Shown here in pieces: positions 10,685 to 21,290 of a stretch of DNA of 64,000 bases (positions are counted from its first letter, which is position 1; each line of letters begins with the position of its first letter). A program made the position numbers and the translations under genes. A model generated the notes under the pieces. The model saw nothing but the letters and a program-made list of their open reading frames with translations. It did not search any database and was not told the origin of the DNA. Source of the DNA: Papilionanthe hookeriana x Papilionanthe teres (Eukaryota; Streptophyta; Magnoliopsida; Asparagales; Orchidaceae); the NCBI GenBank assembly GCA_022702705.1, contig CM040433.1:22660167-22724166 (forward strand), in the 5' to 3' direction.

Positions 10685-11597
10685 TAGTAAAGATTTCCAT
10701 AGTATGTTTGTATTTATGTTATTTGATTTGATTTAGATTTTATTATGTGTGGAGTGATGATTTGAATATCTCAAACTTAATTGAGATATGCGTCATAGTT
10801 TTGTATCAACATTTAGTGTGCCGTGGATTGGTTTGCGATGCTGATTAGTAGTAAGGATTGGAGAATTGAAGTTTGATTATAGAGTTTAAAATTATGTTAG
10901 TTTGTACATCTCATGGATTTCAATATTAAAGTTAATTTGTTGTGTTGTGTGAATTTGTTTGTGTATAAGTAGCTAATCTTCATATTAAATTAATAAATGA
11001 TGTGATCGAAATATAATATAAGGCAAATCAAGGACGAAAATGAGTGACGAATTTCAGAAATTTAAATTTTTGGAATCTCGCCAACGGCGAGCAAAATCCC
11101 GCCGACAACGAGCTCAATCTCGCTGATAGCGAAGAATAGAGCAAAATTTCTCGCCGACAGCGAATTTTTCTCGAGAGTTTTTGGTTCCGAAAAATATTAG
11201 CTCGCCGACGGCGAGAAAAATCTCGCTGACAGCGAGGTCGTGAAAAACATATATTTTGACCGGCCAAAAACACTATTCATCACCCCCAACCTCTCAATTT
11301 CGGAAAAAAAAACTCCTCTAGGGCTTACTAGATCTTACTTGTGGAGACGATTTCAGGACTCAAAAACACTGGATTTCAATTTCTCTTGGTAAGAGCTTCA
11401 CTCCTATGCAAAAATTTTTGATTTTCACCATATATTTTCACCACATTGCAAATTTTGGGAAAAATCAAAATGTGGAAGAAATATTCGGTGGAAATCCATG
11501 GAATTTGATTTAAATTGCTTATAAATGTTGTATGAAGCCTTCTTAGTATTATTTTTAAGTTTAGTGAAAACTTTCACGATTTTCACAGATCGATCGT
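10685..11597 (+). other. Spacer between the two env-region ORFs of element B
   Basis: A noncoding T-rich stretch follows the first ORF. It holds a palindrome array at 11077-11236 and the leader of the second ORF. No supported gene was seen in it. Confidence 0.6.
11077..11236. repeat. Palindrome array, CTCGC-N5-GCGAG type (6 units)
   Basis: Units start at 11077, 11098, 11119, 11150, 11201 and 11222; neighbouring pairs are 21 bases apart. Variants such as CTCGCCAACGGCGAG and CTCGCTGACAGCGAG keep the outer 5-bp stem. Confidence 0.85.
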
Positions 11598-12782
11598 ATG
11601 GCTCCACGACAAAAACGTCGAGTAGAATTCGATGAAGACCGATTCATCAATGCACGAGCACAGGCTAAATATTTTGAAAACATACAAGGAAGAAAGTGCA
11701 TTGCGGATCGGGTTTTCAAAAATCCGGGAGGAGAAGTAGAGCGGATTATTAAGGAACGAGGTTGGGAGAATTTACGTTACGTTCGATATAGAGCAGTTTG
11801 TAGAAGTGGTTAAAGAATTTTATGCCAATTTGACTGTCGCTGAAGATGCACCAGTAAAGGTATGAGGATTTTTTGTAGATTTCAATGCTGCAAGAATTAA
11901 CTCGTTCTATGAAGTTTGTGACTTACACTTTAGCGAGTATGAAACTTTTGGAACGATGGAAGGACCACTGAAGGAAGTCATTAACTTTCTCACTGATGGG
12001 ACCGGAGTTTGGAAAATTAAGCAGCGGGAAAGAGTGAATTTTCCTCTTTCTAAATTAAATGCGATCTCAAGCTCGGCATTACTTTATTTGTTCTACTCTA
12101 TTACCCACATGTCACCACGGTGAGGTAACACGAGATAGAGCAGTTCGAATTTACGTATTCGGAAAAACGAAGCATCGACATTGAGAGAATTATTTATCGA
12201 AAACATCCTGGCCACTCCTCGAAATGAGAGTGGAGGCTGGATTGGGACATCTGGGTTGATTTATGCAATGCGCAACTCTGCAGAGTTGAGGCGGCGGATG
12301 ATGAGGAGTGGATAGAACCCATGAACCCACTCACGACGGCCAATATTAAGAAATATGAGTCTCATGAAGGGTGGAGATCGGGAGTGAGAAGTTATTTCAC
12401 TCGGTCGAGTAGAGATATACCCTCTGCTAGCCATGAACCTCCGAGCCTACCACCCCTACCCTACGAGATCGATGAATGAGGCGACCACTGCATAGGAGGA
12501 GTTTTGAGCGGTTTGGAGAGACAATGGGGAGAAGATTTGATCATTTTGATCGAAGGATTGATAATACTGGAGAGGAGACATGATTATGATAGTGAGTACT
12601 GCGGAGACATTCGGAGTACGAGATAGCATATCATGAAGGCGAACGTCGCTACGGGAGTGGAGATTTAGATGTCATCTTTCCGAGTGCCGAGGTATACTCG
12701 GTATCATCTCGCTCGGTCTTCTCAGCCTACAGATCAAGGAGGGGATGATAATATATTTTGGGACTTTAATGCTGAAGATTAG
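11598..12782 (+). pseudogene. Element B env-region ORF 2, frameshifted
   Basis: The ATG at 11598 opens 71 codons rich in basic residues (MAPRQKRRVEFDEDRF). A frameshift near 11795 is followed by VVKEFYANLTV, FNAARINSFYEV, FLTDGTGVWKIK and ERVNFPLSKLNAIS. These match the same positions in A's 386-residue ORF (EFYANF, FTPERINIFY, YLTDDTGSWKI, VNFKSSKLNGIS). Further frameshifts follow, and the likely natural stop is the TAG at 12780-12782, after an acidic FWDFNAED end. This is a second, diverged copy of the domain seen at 9529-10149. Confidence 0.7.
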
Positions 12783-14127
12783 GATTTTATTTGTTTTGTT
12801 TGTTTGATGTTAAGTTATTTTGGAAACTTTTATATGTTTTTAATATTCAGTACTTTATGTTGTGAGACATTGGATGTTTGTTAGATTATTTGTTTGAATT
12901 GTTATAGTAGTTTAGTTGTTGTTTTTGTGTTAGTTAATTGCATTTGTTTTTATGTTAAATAGGATGTTAGTTTTCTTTAGTATGTTTTTATTTTATTCTG
13001 TATTGTTTTAAGTTGTAAAATTGTTAATGCTGTTAGTTCGATGTTTTTAATATGTTAGTAATTCATATGTGTAGTGTAGAGTTAATTTTAATTGTTGTAT
13101 TTAATACTTATCTCGGATTTTATCCCTGCATTTTCTTTAAATTGTTATATATATATGGAGAGTACTAACAGTACAAGTTCAATGAAAAATGAAAAGGCCT
13201 GCAAAAATTTCAAAGAAAAAAGAAATACCTAAACTTCGAAGGTATGATTTATTTACTTTCCCTTTTTCATTATTTAGAGTAGATATAAAAATTTAAGTTT
13301 GGGGGGGAGTAAAATACAAATTTAGTTATTAACTTGTTCTCAATTTCCATTTTCAAATTATTATAAAATGATTTTTATAGCAAATTTTTCAATTTAATTA
13401 ATATGAATTATTTTATTTAATTATTATAAAAGGTTAAATGAAATATTTCTAGTGCTTTAATTAATTAAATAGAATAAAATATTTGGTTAAAGGGAATAAG
13501 AATATAGTAAACTATTTTTAGTAAGGAAAACTATATTCTAAAATTAAAATTCTTAAGTATTCAAGTGAAAAAGAAAAGATTGCAAAATCAATGAAGTAAA
13601 AACTATGAAGTATATATAAGCTAAGAAATATTTCTAAGTTTCAAATTTAGGAAGATGAAAATGAAGTTCAAAATTATTAACAGGCTCTCCAGATACAGTA
13701 ATCCTCATTAGAAAAAAGAAAAAGAATAAGAAAAAGAAAAATGAGGAGAAGCTTGAGGAGATGCCTTATTAAAAATTGGCTTCATTTGAATTAACCTAAA
13801 GGGAAAAACTTAGATATTTCCAAACTTATGTTCATGGATTAGAATTTTACCTAATAGTGTTTTCGTGAATTTCTTATCATATGAATATCTTAAGTAGTTA
13901 TTCTATTAAATATAGTCATTCACGAAATGAATAGTAAGCTAGAAATCTTAGACACGATAACTAAATAATTTATTTCTATAAGATTAATTAAATTACATGA
14001 ATTATTTTTATTTAACTTTATTATGATATTAATTAATCTAATTCATAGTTATTTAAATTGAAAAATCTTATTATAGAACTCATTATTTTTATGTAGTACT
14101 AAAATTACTTGAGGACAAGTAATAAGT
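12783..14127 (+). other. 3' noncoding region of element B
   Basis: About 1.35 kb of AT-rich DNA lies between the last stop and the PPT. It holds a conserved two-part block at 13661-13793 and a hairpin at 14105-14122. The equivalent spans in A, E and C are also 1.28-1.35 kb. No coding sequence is supported. Confidence 0.65.
13661..13793 (+). promoter_or_regulatory. Conserved two-part block upstream of the PPT (element B)
   Basis: Part one ends in TCCAGATACAGTAATCCTC. A purine-rich stretch of variable length follows, and part two includes GAGAAGCTTGAGGAGATGCC and AAAAATTGGCTTC. The same two parts flank a purine tract in A, C and E. Function is unknown. Confidence 0.6.
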
Positions 14128-14139
14128 AAGTTTGGGGGA
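14105..14139 (+). promoter_or_regulatory. Conserved hairpin and polypurine tract (element B)
   Basis: TTACTTGAGGACAAGTAA (14105-14122) is a perfect 7-bp stem with an AGGA loop. The polypurine tract AAGTTTGGGGGA (14128-14139), which primes plus-strand DNA synthesis, follows and abuts the LTR start at 14143. Confidence 0.8.
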
Positions 14140-14318
14140 TTTTGATCACTGAAAATTTTATTAAGAAATTCATACCTATTTTTGATGAAATTGCACTTTA
14201 AAGAAAGGTATTTTCTTTATTTTGTTGCAGGAATGTAGAATTTAGGTGATAAAAGCAAAAATCATAAAAAGGAGCGGATTTGGAGCAATAAGAAAGAAAA
14301 TAATGCAATTTGTGCTGA

Positions 14319-14492
14319 GTCGCCGACGGCGAGATCGAGCCCGCCGACGGCAAGGGTACGAGGAAGAAAATTCTGAAGGATTTATAACTGTCTCGCTGAC
14401 AGCGAGCCCGAGCCCGCGACAGCGAGATAGCGCGGTTCGAAGACCTTCTAGATGCCTCGCCGACAGCGAGGTAGTTTGTCGCCGACGGCGAG
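14319..14492. repeat. Palindrome array in the element B LTR (6 units)
   Basis: Units lie at 14319, 14340, 14392, 14413, 14456 and 14478, as three pairs spaced 21, 21 and 22 bases. The array is upstream of the LTR TATA box, in U3. Confidence 0.85.
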
Positions 14493-14572
14493 CTAGCTCA
14501 AATGGCACAGATACATTGAACCTGGACACTTTTTTAAAGGGATGCTTACACACCTCTTGGTCCTTTGCTCAC

Positions 14573-14586
14573 CTCTATATATAGAG
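14573..14586 (+). promoter_or_regulatory. LTR TATA box (element B)
   Basis: CTCTATATATAGAG lies 430 bases into the LTR, at the same place as CTATAAATAG in the LTRs of element A. Confidence 0.55.
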
Positions 14587-15745
14587 GCCAAAATTCAACT
14601 TATAAGTGTGTGTTATTTTGTGTTATGTGTGTCAATTTGTGTCTTAAGAGTCTTTTATTTATGTGTGAGTAGTCTTTAGAGTCTTAATTAGTGTAATTAG
14701 TGAGTCTTTAGTGAGTTAGTGAGTTTTTAGTGAGTCTTGCTATGCTTGGAAGGAAGAGTCGAAAGGAGCTGCGAGGAGTACGCTAGGGATAAATCGACAT
14801 AAGTATTTGTATTTATTGTTTTTAACTTTAAATGAAATCCATGCTTAGTTTAGTTCCCATGCATTACGAGTAGTATATTAGTCTTTCTCCCTGTTATGAA
14901 ATTAAGTGACTTGATGAACTTAAAACAGCAGTACTTTTATATATATTAATAAATTGTGATAATTTTTACTTAAAAACTTAATTTACTTTCAAGCTGGCCA
15001 TTTGATTTGTTAAAATATGTTGAATATCAACTATAGTAAAAATTACATCGGATATTCGGGGAATTCAAAAGCCTTGGAAGGAAGGTGCGAATAAATAGGG
15101 AAATAATATCCTTGGGTGTAGAATTGAGCATTTTAGTGTGACGGACTAAAATATTCAATTCGGTCCTATTGTTTGAGAGCTGAAGTGTAGATGTTAGCCC
15201 TCGGACGAGGGGAACGTGGGAGCTACGAAGTGGCGGTCGGTATCCTCCCAGCTAGCGCATGATTCGGTAATCAAACATAGGATTAGTCGATATTCTTTAC
15301 ACCTGGACCAAAGGGTAAAGAATAGGAATGCTCCTATTTGTCACAATACCTTAAAATTATCTATTTAAATTCATCAATCACTTAAATTTTTAAACAAGGG
15401 GAAAGATACTTTTTGTGAATAGTTAAGACTTATTTAGCAATTAGTTTAATTTCATGCACTTTCAATACGTATTAATTTTATACTTAGTTAAGTTACCTAA
15501 TTAAAATACTTAGTTTGCTTTATTATGCTTAAATTTAGAATTCCAAATTTTCGTATACTATTTTAAAATTATTATTATTATTATTTTAAAATTAGTTGTT
15601 ATTTAATTTTCTATTTCCCTGTGGGATCGATAACGAGGACTCCACTAGAGCCACTGTATTTCTTGATACGATACGTATACTTGCGTAGCATCCACAACAT
15701 AAACAATTACAATTCTATACATATAATATAGCGGGGTCAAGTTTT

Positions 15746-15756
15746 TGGCGTCGTTT
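15746..15756 (+). other. PBS remnant after the element B LTR
   Basis: The bases following the LTR (AGTTTTTGGCGTCGTTT) match the LTR-PBS boundary of element A except at one base, then the match stops. A PBS belongs after a 5' LTR, yet pol lies before this LTR. Confidence 0.65.
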
Positions 15757-15959
15757 CAATTAAATTAAAAATATCATAATATAAAATTGTGAGTCAGTTG
15801 GCATGAGGAATACCACTTAGCTCCTCAAATTTACAAAAGATTTAAATTTTATAAGCACTGCAATAAAATATATGTCAATAGCCCATCAATAGTTGCTTAA
15901 TGAAAGATTGAGATTAATTTTAATGGTTAAGTTTTGTTTTTTTTTCTAGAAATTATTAC
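15757..15959. other. Unassigned AT-rich DNA
   Basis: No gene or recognised element sequence was seen between the PBS remnant and the MITE. Confidence 0.4.
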
Positions 15960-16308
15960 GTCCAGACTCCGGACGTAGAGATACGACCGGAGTCCAATCA
16001 AATGATGTTGTGTTTCCTGGTATCCCAAACCATAGAATAACACCGGGGGAATATTCCTCATGTGTTATTTTGTGTTATTCAGGTGTTATTGCATTATTAT
16101 AACACCATTTTGAGTCCAGAATATCACAGAATAACACGAGAGAATATTTTCCCATGTTATTATGTGTTATTCTATCACAATAACACCTGAATAACACAGA
16201 ATAACAAATGAAGAATATTCTCCTGTGTTATTCTACGATTTCATGGTGGGCTACGTGTGGCGTGATTTGATTGGACTCCTGACGTATCTCTATGTTCGAA
16301 GTTCAGAC
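15960..16308. mobile_element. Foldback MITE with about 45-bp terminal inverted repeats
   Basis: The left end (GTCCAGACTCCGGACGTA...) and the reverse complement of the right end (GTCTGAACTTCGAACATA...) align over about 45 bases. Nearly all differences are C/T or G/A transitions. The interior is itself an inverted repeat built from TGTTATT-type words. There is no coding capacity. A target-site duplication could not be fixed by eye, so the superfamily is left open. Confidence 0.75.
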
Positions 16309-16319
16309 AGAATAAGCGT

Positions 16320-17482
16320 TCTTTTTTTCTTCTATGAAAATTAATATAACCTGAAGGAAATTCATAATTCAAAGAGCTTCAAGAATGTTACTAAGAATGT
16401 ACATTTCTATTTATTAAATATCTTTTTGAATTATTTGGTGCGTCAATATCAAAATGACTCTTTTAAAGAGGAACTATTATGTCAACCATCTACTTGATAT
16501 CCTTCTCTGGTATCTTGCTCTATAATGGATCCTTTTTAGGCTATTCATCATTGCTGGCAGAAGTGAGCTCTTCCTTTTCAATTGTAATGTGAAAAACCTC
16601 TGTCTGGTTCACCTCTAGAGATGCTACCTTCGGTGACCTAGTTTGACTTTGAAGCGTGGCATAGTGACCATCATCTCCTCCAGCTTCTTCTTCATTTGGC
16701 TGAACTGTTCATCTCTGTGTTGGTTAGCCCTTTGCAACTCATCAGGGGTGTTCTCCTCAGCGGGCGAAGGAGCATCACACAATGATGTGGAGGCCCTGAT
16801 CTCAACTACAAGGATTTCTACAAATTCTTTGTCCATATAATCTGACAGGTCATAATATTCGTCATTGACATTTTTCCCCACTCTTTCGATAATTGTGTCA
16901 TGTCGGCCCTGAGTTTATCCAATGTGATTTGATTGACTTGCCCTTGATGGTCTTAAAGTCAACCGAATATTCTTGATGAGCATCTCTCTTTATGTCGGAA
17001 GTTGGGTTGTTATAGTGTTCGGAGTATCGGACTTACAATCCATTGTATTTCCTAAAGATATCGCTGCGGTGACCCTAGGTCTCCATGTCTTTTCGTCCAA
17101 TGATAATGCTTTGAGACGTGGGGTCTCGTTGGTGACATCAACTTATTAGGAGGAAGTACAGTCCCTAGTACGCTAACCATATACGATAGTAGGTGAACCT
17201 TTACCTTTACTCAAACTTGGGGGCTTTTCATATACAGTGACAGACAACATCCTAGGAAAGACAAGACTTGACCAGTCTATGTTCTGCAGGCTTCGAGGAA
17301 GTAGTAGCAGTATCAATGGCAGTAGCGGTGGTAACTATACGGACTTATAGGCTGAGCTTGGCGAAAATGCGAGACGACGGTGCTCCTTTTGATTTGTGAA
17401 ACTATCTAGAGGATTTGTTGATCCCCGAATATTTATCCTCACATTTTTCACTTTATATTTATTTCTAATGATATTATCTCTT
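16320..17482 (-). pseudogene. Element D internal remnant (gypsy leader/gag region)
   Basis: This lies downstream, on the minus strand, of a PBS-like sequence, so it is the 5' internal part of element D. The best frame (16881-16624) encodes an acidic then coiled-coil-like peptide (DEQFSQMKKKLEEMMVTM) without a clear domain. Many stops interrupt the rest. Gag identity rests mainly on position. Confidence 0.35.
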
Positions 17483-17499
17483 TCTTTGCAACAGTGCCA
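17483..17499 (-). other. Decayed PBS of element D
   Basis: The plus strand reads TTTGCAACAGTGCCA, matching the reverse complement of the tRNA-Asp-type PBS of element A with a few changes. It is followed, as expected, by AAAACTT and the LTR. Confidence 0.55.
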
Positions 17500-17505
17500 A
17501 AAACT

Positions 17506-19238
17506 TAATTTTGAAGCAAATAAGAAATATATTTTAATTATTTTATAATATGGGATTCTACGCAAGTATATGTATCGTAAATCAAGTAATATAAGACTTT
17601 TTTATTAAGCCCCAAGATATCGAATCTACAGAGAAATGTCTAAAAATAAAAAGACATAAGAAAATTAACTTTTTACTTTTTAAATTGATTTTGTAATGTA
17701 TGTTTTAAAATAGATAATTTGAAATTTTGTTTTTGATATTTTCTATTTAAGAAAAAGTAAAGTAAGCAATTAAAATTAACAAGACTATTAACAATATGAA
17801 AGCAATGAGAATAAAATATTTTTTTTCCTCTTTTAATGAATCAGTAATAATTATGAAATTTCATAGTGGAAGTATCTAAATTGTGTTGTGCCAAATAGGA
17901 GCAAATATATTCTTTACCCTTACTTGGTTCTATAAAGAACATTGGTTAATTTGAAGCTTTGAAATTTTGTAGATGGGTTAGGCAAGAAAGATACCAGCTC
18001 TCACTCTAGAGTTTCGTCAACTTCCTCCACCTGGGGGCTAACATCTCATAACAAAATTTGTCACCTCAAACCAAATTAGGGGGCCTTACCCTATCACTCT
18101 AAAGTCCTCTAATTTTACTCCCTATTAAAACATATCTCCCTATTTATTTGCACTCAATTATATGAACTACAATTCTCATCCATATAATTGCATGTGATTC
18201 TTTCCAATTGTTGATTGAGACAATGCCGCAATGGATCTCACATAATCTCCCAACAAATTTTATCTTAATTGGCCAAATTAAGAAGTAAATTAAGTGTAAG
18301 AAAATAAATCATCACAACTTCTTCCAAGATTAAACTTATATACTTCACACAACTTCCATCCATAATTTAACTACTTCATCATTTAAAAGGAAAAATATAA
18401 AGAAAACTACTCAGAACTAATGGAGAAAACACAAACATAACTTGATTTGTAAGTAGAAATCATAGTGAAAACACAACAAATTTTACTTAAAAACCAAATG
18501 GAAAAATAAAGATAAACACTTCTCTGAAAATGCTCTCCACAAGACTCTGAAAGTTCCTCTGAAATTTTGCTTTTCACTATAATACTCCATAGAGGTTGGG
18601 GCCTAACTCTGAGGATTGACTCTCCTAAATTCTAATATATACTATGATAAAGTTAAGTAGAAGAGTAAAGAAAATTTGGTGAGAAGAAGGCTCTCTTTCT
18701 TCCTCTTTCCCTGGAATCAACTTAAAGCTTTCCGCCAACTCTCTCACCAAAATTTTCTTCTAAACTATTCTCTTGGGTGTGGCGCCACTTTTTGATCTTC
18801 AAGTCCTCATTTTTAATAATTCTCCAAAAGTTGCCTTAGTGTTTATTCAAAATATGTCCAGATTCAATGTATCCACCAAGAATGCATCCATTCGTTTAAA
18901 TTTTAAATGAATTTTGGCGTTGATGGGAAGTTAGTGAAGTTTAAACCAAAGAATGCTTCAAAACCCCCTTCAAATTTATGCCAAAATCAAATAAAATTTA
19001 TCTCTTTAACTGTGGCGCCTATGCGCCAACCATCCGACGCATAGGCATCAGAGGCCAAATTTTGCACATCTTTCAATTTTTTACTCCAAATTTGATCCTT
19101 TTTTGCTCCTTTCATCACAATCACTCGTTTTAATCATATCTGCAAGAAAAACATAAAAATGCCTTTCATTAAAGTGCAATATCATCAAAAATAGGTATAA
19201 AAATGTGTTTAAAAATATTATATATTTTAGGTGTATCA
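17506..19238 (-). repeat. LTR of element D, diverged
   Basis: Minus-strand LTR related to those of B, C and E. Shared blocks are the U5-side ACGCAAGTATATGTATCG (17555 on), TGCCAAATAGGAGC (near 17890) and, at the far end, CCTTTCATTAAAGTGCAATATCAT (near 19160). The outer end TGTATCA closes at 19238; the inner TGA end has decayed to TAA. It carries a palindrome unit GGCGCCTATGCGCC at 19014 and a decayed second unit 21 bases on. The partner LTR was not found. Confidence 0.6.
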
Positions 19239-19758
19239 CTTGTCTTTCTTTAAAATCTCAGCTTTTATTTGTGGTGACACAATACATCTCATTCTCTTTA
19301 ATAGCCCAACAATAGAACAATGTTCTTTCTCGGTCAATCTCTTAAAACTAAGTAGACTCGCGCAAGGGTTGTAGACTTATCTCTCTTCTTACATCGACCA
19401 TTTTGGAGAGATGGCAGCAGAAATTCTGTAAATGCCCTCTTCACTAGAAGCGGAAGACAACATGTTAAACCTACTTCCACTGACTAGAGGTAAGGTCTCA
19501 AATAATCCCATCTTTTTCAGGTGAGGGGTAGCTCAGCAGAGACTAACTCCGTAGCTCTGGCCTTATTGGTTTTTATAATTTCTTGGTTATGTCAACTCCT
19601 TTGCGACTTGGTTAGTGTGAACTTCGAACTGGACCCAATCTCAAATACAGACAGTGGCAGGTCAAAACCATAAACTAATTCCTCTGCATATAGAGTCTCT
19701 TTTCCTTTGGTTAACATAGCAAATAGCACAGTAATAGTGAATTCCGTGGCGGTGGGGG
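19239..19758. other. Unassigned DNA between the LTRs of elements D and C
   Basis: About 520 bases with higher GC than the neighbourhood. Minus-strand frames read short stretches (for example TKGKETLYAEELVYGF) between stops. It may be a remnant of an older element, but no domain was recognised. Confidence 0.35.
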
Positions 19759-20752
19759 TGACAAGTGGTGCGACTTTTTAAATTTCTAAAATTTATGAAC
19801 TCAAATATATATATATATATATATATTGATTTAGTTTTCTATTGAGTCACACAACTAAACGCAAGTATACATATCGCTCAAGTAATGCATGGCTCTAATG
19901 GAGTCCTGGTTATCAATCTCACGAGGAGGCTATTAATTTTATAATGTAGATAGAAAGCACTTCACGAATCACAACACAATTGCAAGTAATTACTAAAAAT
20001 AAAAGAGGAACAAACAGTTGCAGTTACTAATTCTACCAAAGTACGTTCTAACTTTCTAGCAAGTTAAATAACACAAAACTAAATTTATAACAAAAGTTCA
20101 ATGGTAAGAAAGAATCCTCCTCCTCTCCAATAATAATGTAATGATTTAGTGACATAGATCAGTGATGCAAATGTATTTTGCCAAATAGGAGCATTCCTAA
20201 TATTTATCTTATTTCAAGCAAAAAAGAACATTGGTTAATCTTAAGTTTTGTCCCTAAATCCATGGTTAGACTGGGAGGATACTGGCTCTCACTCCAGAGC
20301 TCCAACTTCCCTTCCCTTGAAGGCTAACTCTCGCTTTGGTTTCCAAACCCTAGGACCAAATTGGGTATTTCAAACTTTCACTCTAAAATCTCCAATTCTA
20401 CGCTTATCAAAATATATTTCCCTATTTATTTGCACTCAACCCCCATAAACTACATCACTCTTTCATGGACATTGAATGTGAACTTCACTTTTGTTATGGA
20501 ACTCATAATCCTTTTGGAACATATGTTTCCCAACAAGTTTTAACAATTTAATTGGCCATATCAAAAAGTAAATGAAGTACGAAGTGAAAAGGTCATCACA
20601 AATTCTCCATAATAAATTAGAACATCATTACCATATCACAACATCAACACATCACATGAAAAAGAGGAAAATAAAGAAATCTACTCAAGAATCATGAGGA
20701 AAAGATGACAAAAGATGGATTTTATATATAAAAGCAACGCCATACGAACAGA
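19759..20752 (-). repeat. 3' LTR of element C, distal part
   Basis: Minus-strand LTR sequence with ACGCAAGTATACATATCG, the GGAGTCCTGGTTATCAATC block and an (AT)n run at 19804-19826. It stops at 20752, where element A was inserted, and resumes at 41393. The outer end is taken as TGACAAGTGG at 19759, which is less certain. Confidence 0.65.
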
Positions 20753-21152
20753 TGATCCATGAAGAAAAATACATATTTTTATGCCTTGATTTTTATCAAT
20801 TTCTAAGGATATTATGCTTTAATGAAAGGTATTTTTGTGTTTTTGGATGTAGGTGATGTAAAAAGGTCTAGAAAAGGAAAAGGAGCAAAAGAGAGCAAAA
20901 ATGGAGCAAAATACAAAAGGAAGAAAAAAATATGGCCTGGCGCCAGACTCGATACAGAAACTGTCGAGTTTTTGACGACTTTTGGATGGTTATTTTGGCG
21001 GAGTGAGCAGTTATTGGACATTCTAGAAGATTGGCAGTTGTTCCTTGATAATAGGACATGTGATACATTGCATTTGGACGCTCCAAAAAGGTTTTAAATG
21101 TGAAGAGGTGCGAGCCAAAGCGAAGAGGTGCGAAGAACTGGACGCGGTGTCC

Positions 21153-21208
21153 GGCGCCTAGGCGCCAGATTCCGGCGCCTAGGCGCCAGATTCCGGCGCC
21201 TAGGTGCC
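21153..21208. repeat. Palindrome array GGCGCCTAGGCGCC, 21-bp period (3 units)
   Basis: Units start at 21153, 21174 and 21195. The last is changed to GGCGCCTAGGTGCC. Each 14-base unit is its own reverse complement and is followed by a 7-base spacer (AGATTCC). Confidence 0.95.
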
Positions 21209-21280
21209 AGACCGACCTTCTAGAAGATTCATTGAATTTGGACATGTTTTGAAGAGGTGCCTTAAGGCAACCCTTGGAGC

Positions 21281-21290
21281 CTATAAATAG
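21281..21290 (+). promoter_or_regulatory. LTR TATA box (element A, left)
   Basis: CTATAAATAG lies about 530 bases into the LTR and is repeated at 32621-32630 in the right LTR. Confidence 0.65.

Larger units (their letters stand above)
7055..15739 (+). mobile_element. Element B: 5'-truncated Athila/Tat-type Ty3/gypsy retrotransposon
   Basis: The order is pol remnant, conserved post-pol block, two env-region reading frames, noncoding 3' region, PPT (14128-14139) and LTR (14143-15739). The left LTR, PBS, gag, protease and the catalytic half of RT are missing; the element begins abruptly at the LINE junction. Oddly, the LTR is followed by a PBS-like sequence, as if a second internal region began there. 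All reading frames carry stops or frameshifts. Confidence 0.85.
14143..15739 (+). repeat. Long terminal repeat of element B
   Basis: The LTR starts TGATCACTG right after the PPT and ends GGGGTCA. It holds a palindrome array (14319-14492), a TATA box (14573-14586) and a U5-side block reading CCTGTGGGATCGATAACG and ACGTATACTTGCG, shared with the other LTRs here. Length is 1,597 bases. The partner LTR is not in the window. Confidence 0.85.

Noticed and set aside
21153..21208. CRISPR-like array
   Set aside because: The units are palindromes with constant 7-base spacers in a plant LTR, with no cas genes. They are not CRISPR.
20812..21245. Frames of 69-125 codons inside the left LTR of element A
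   Set aside because: They span U3 and the palindrome array, are not kept in the right LTR or in E, and are low-complexity.
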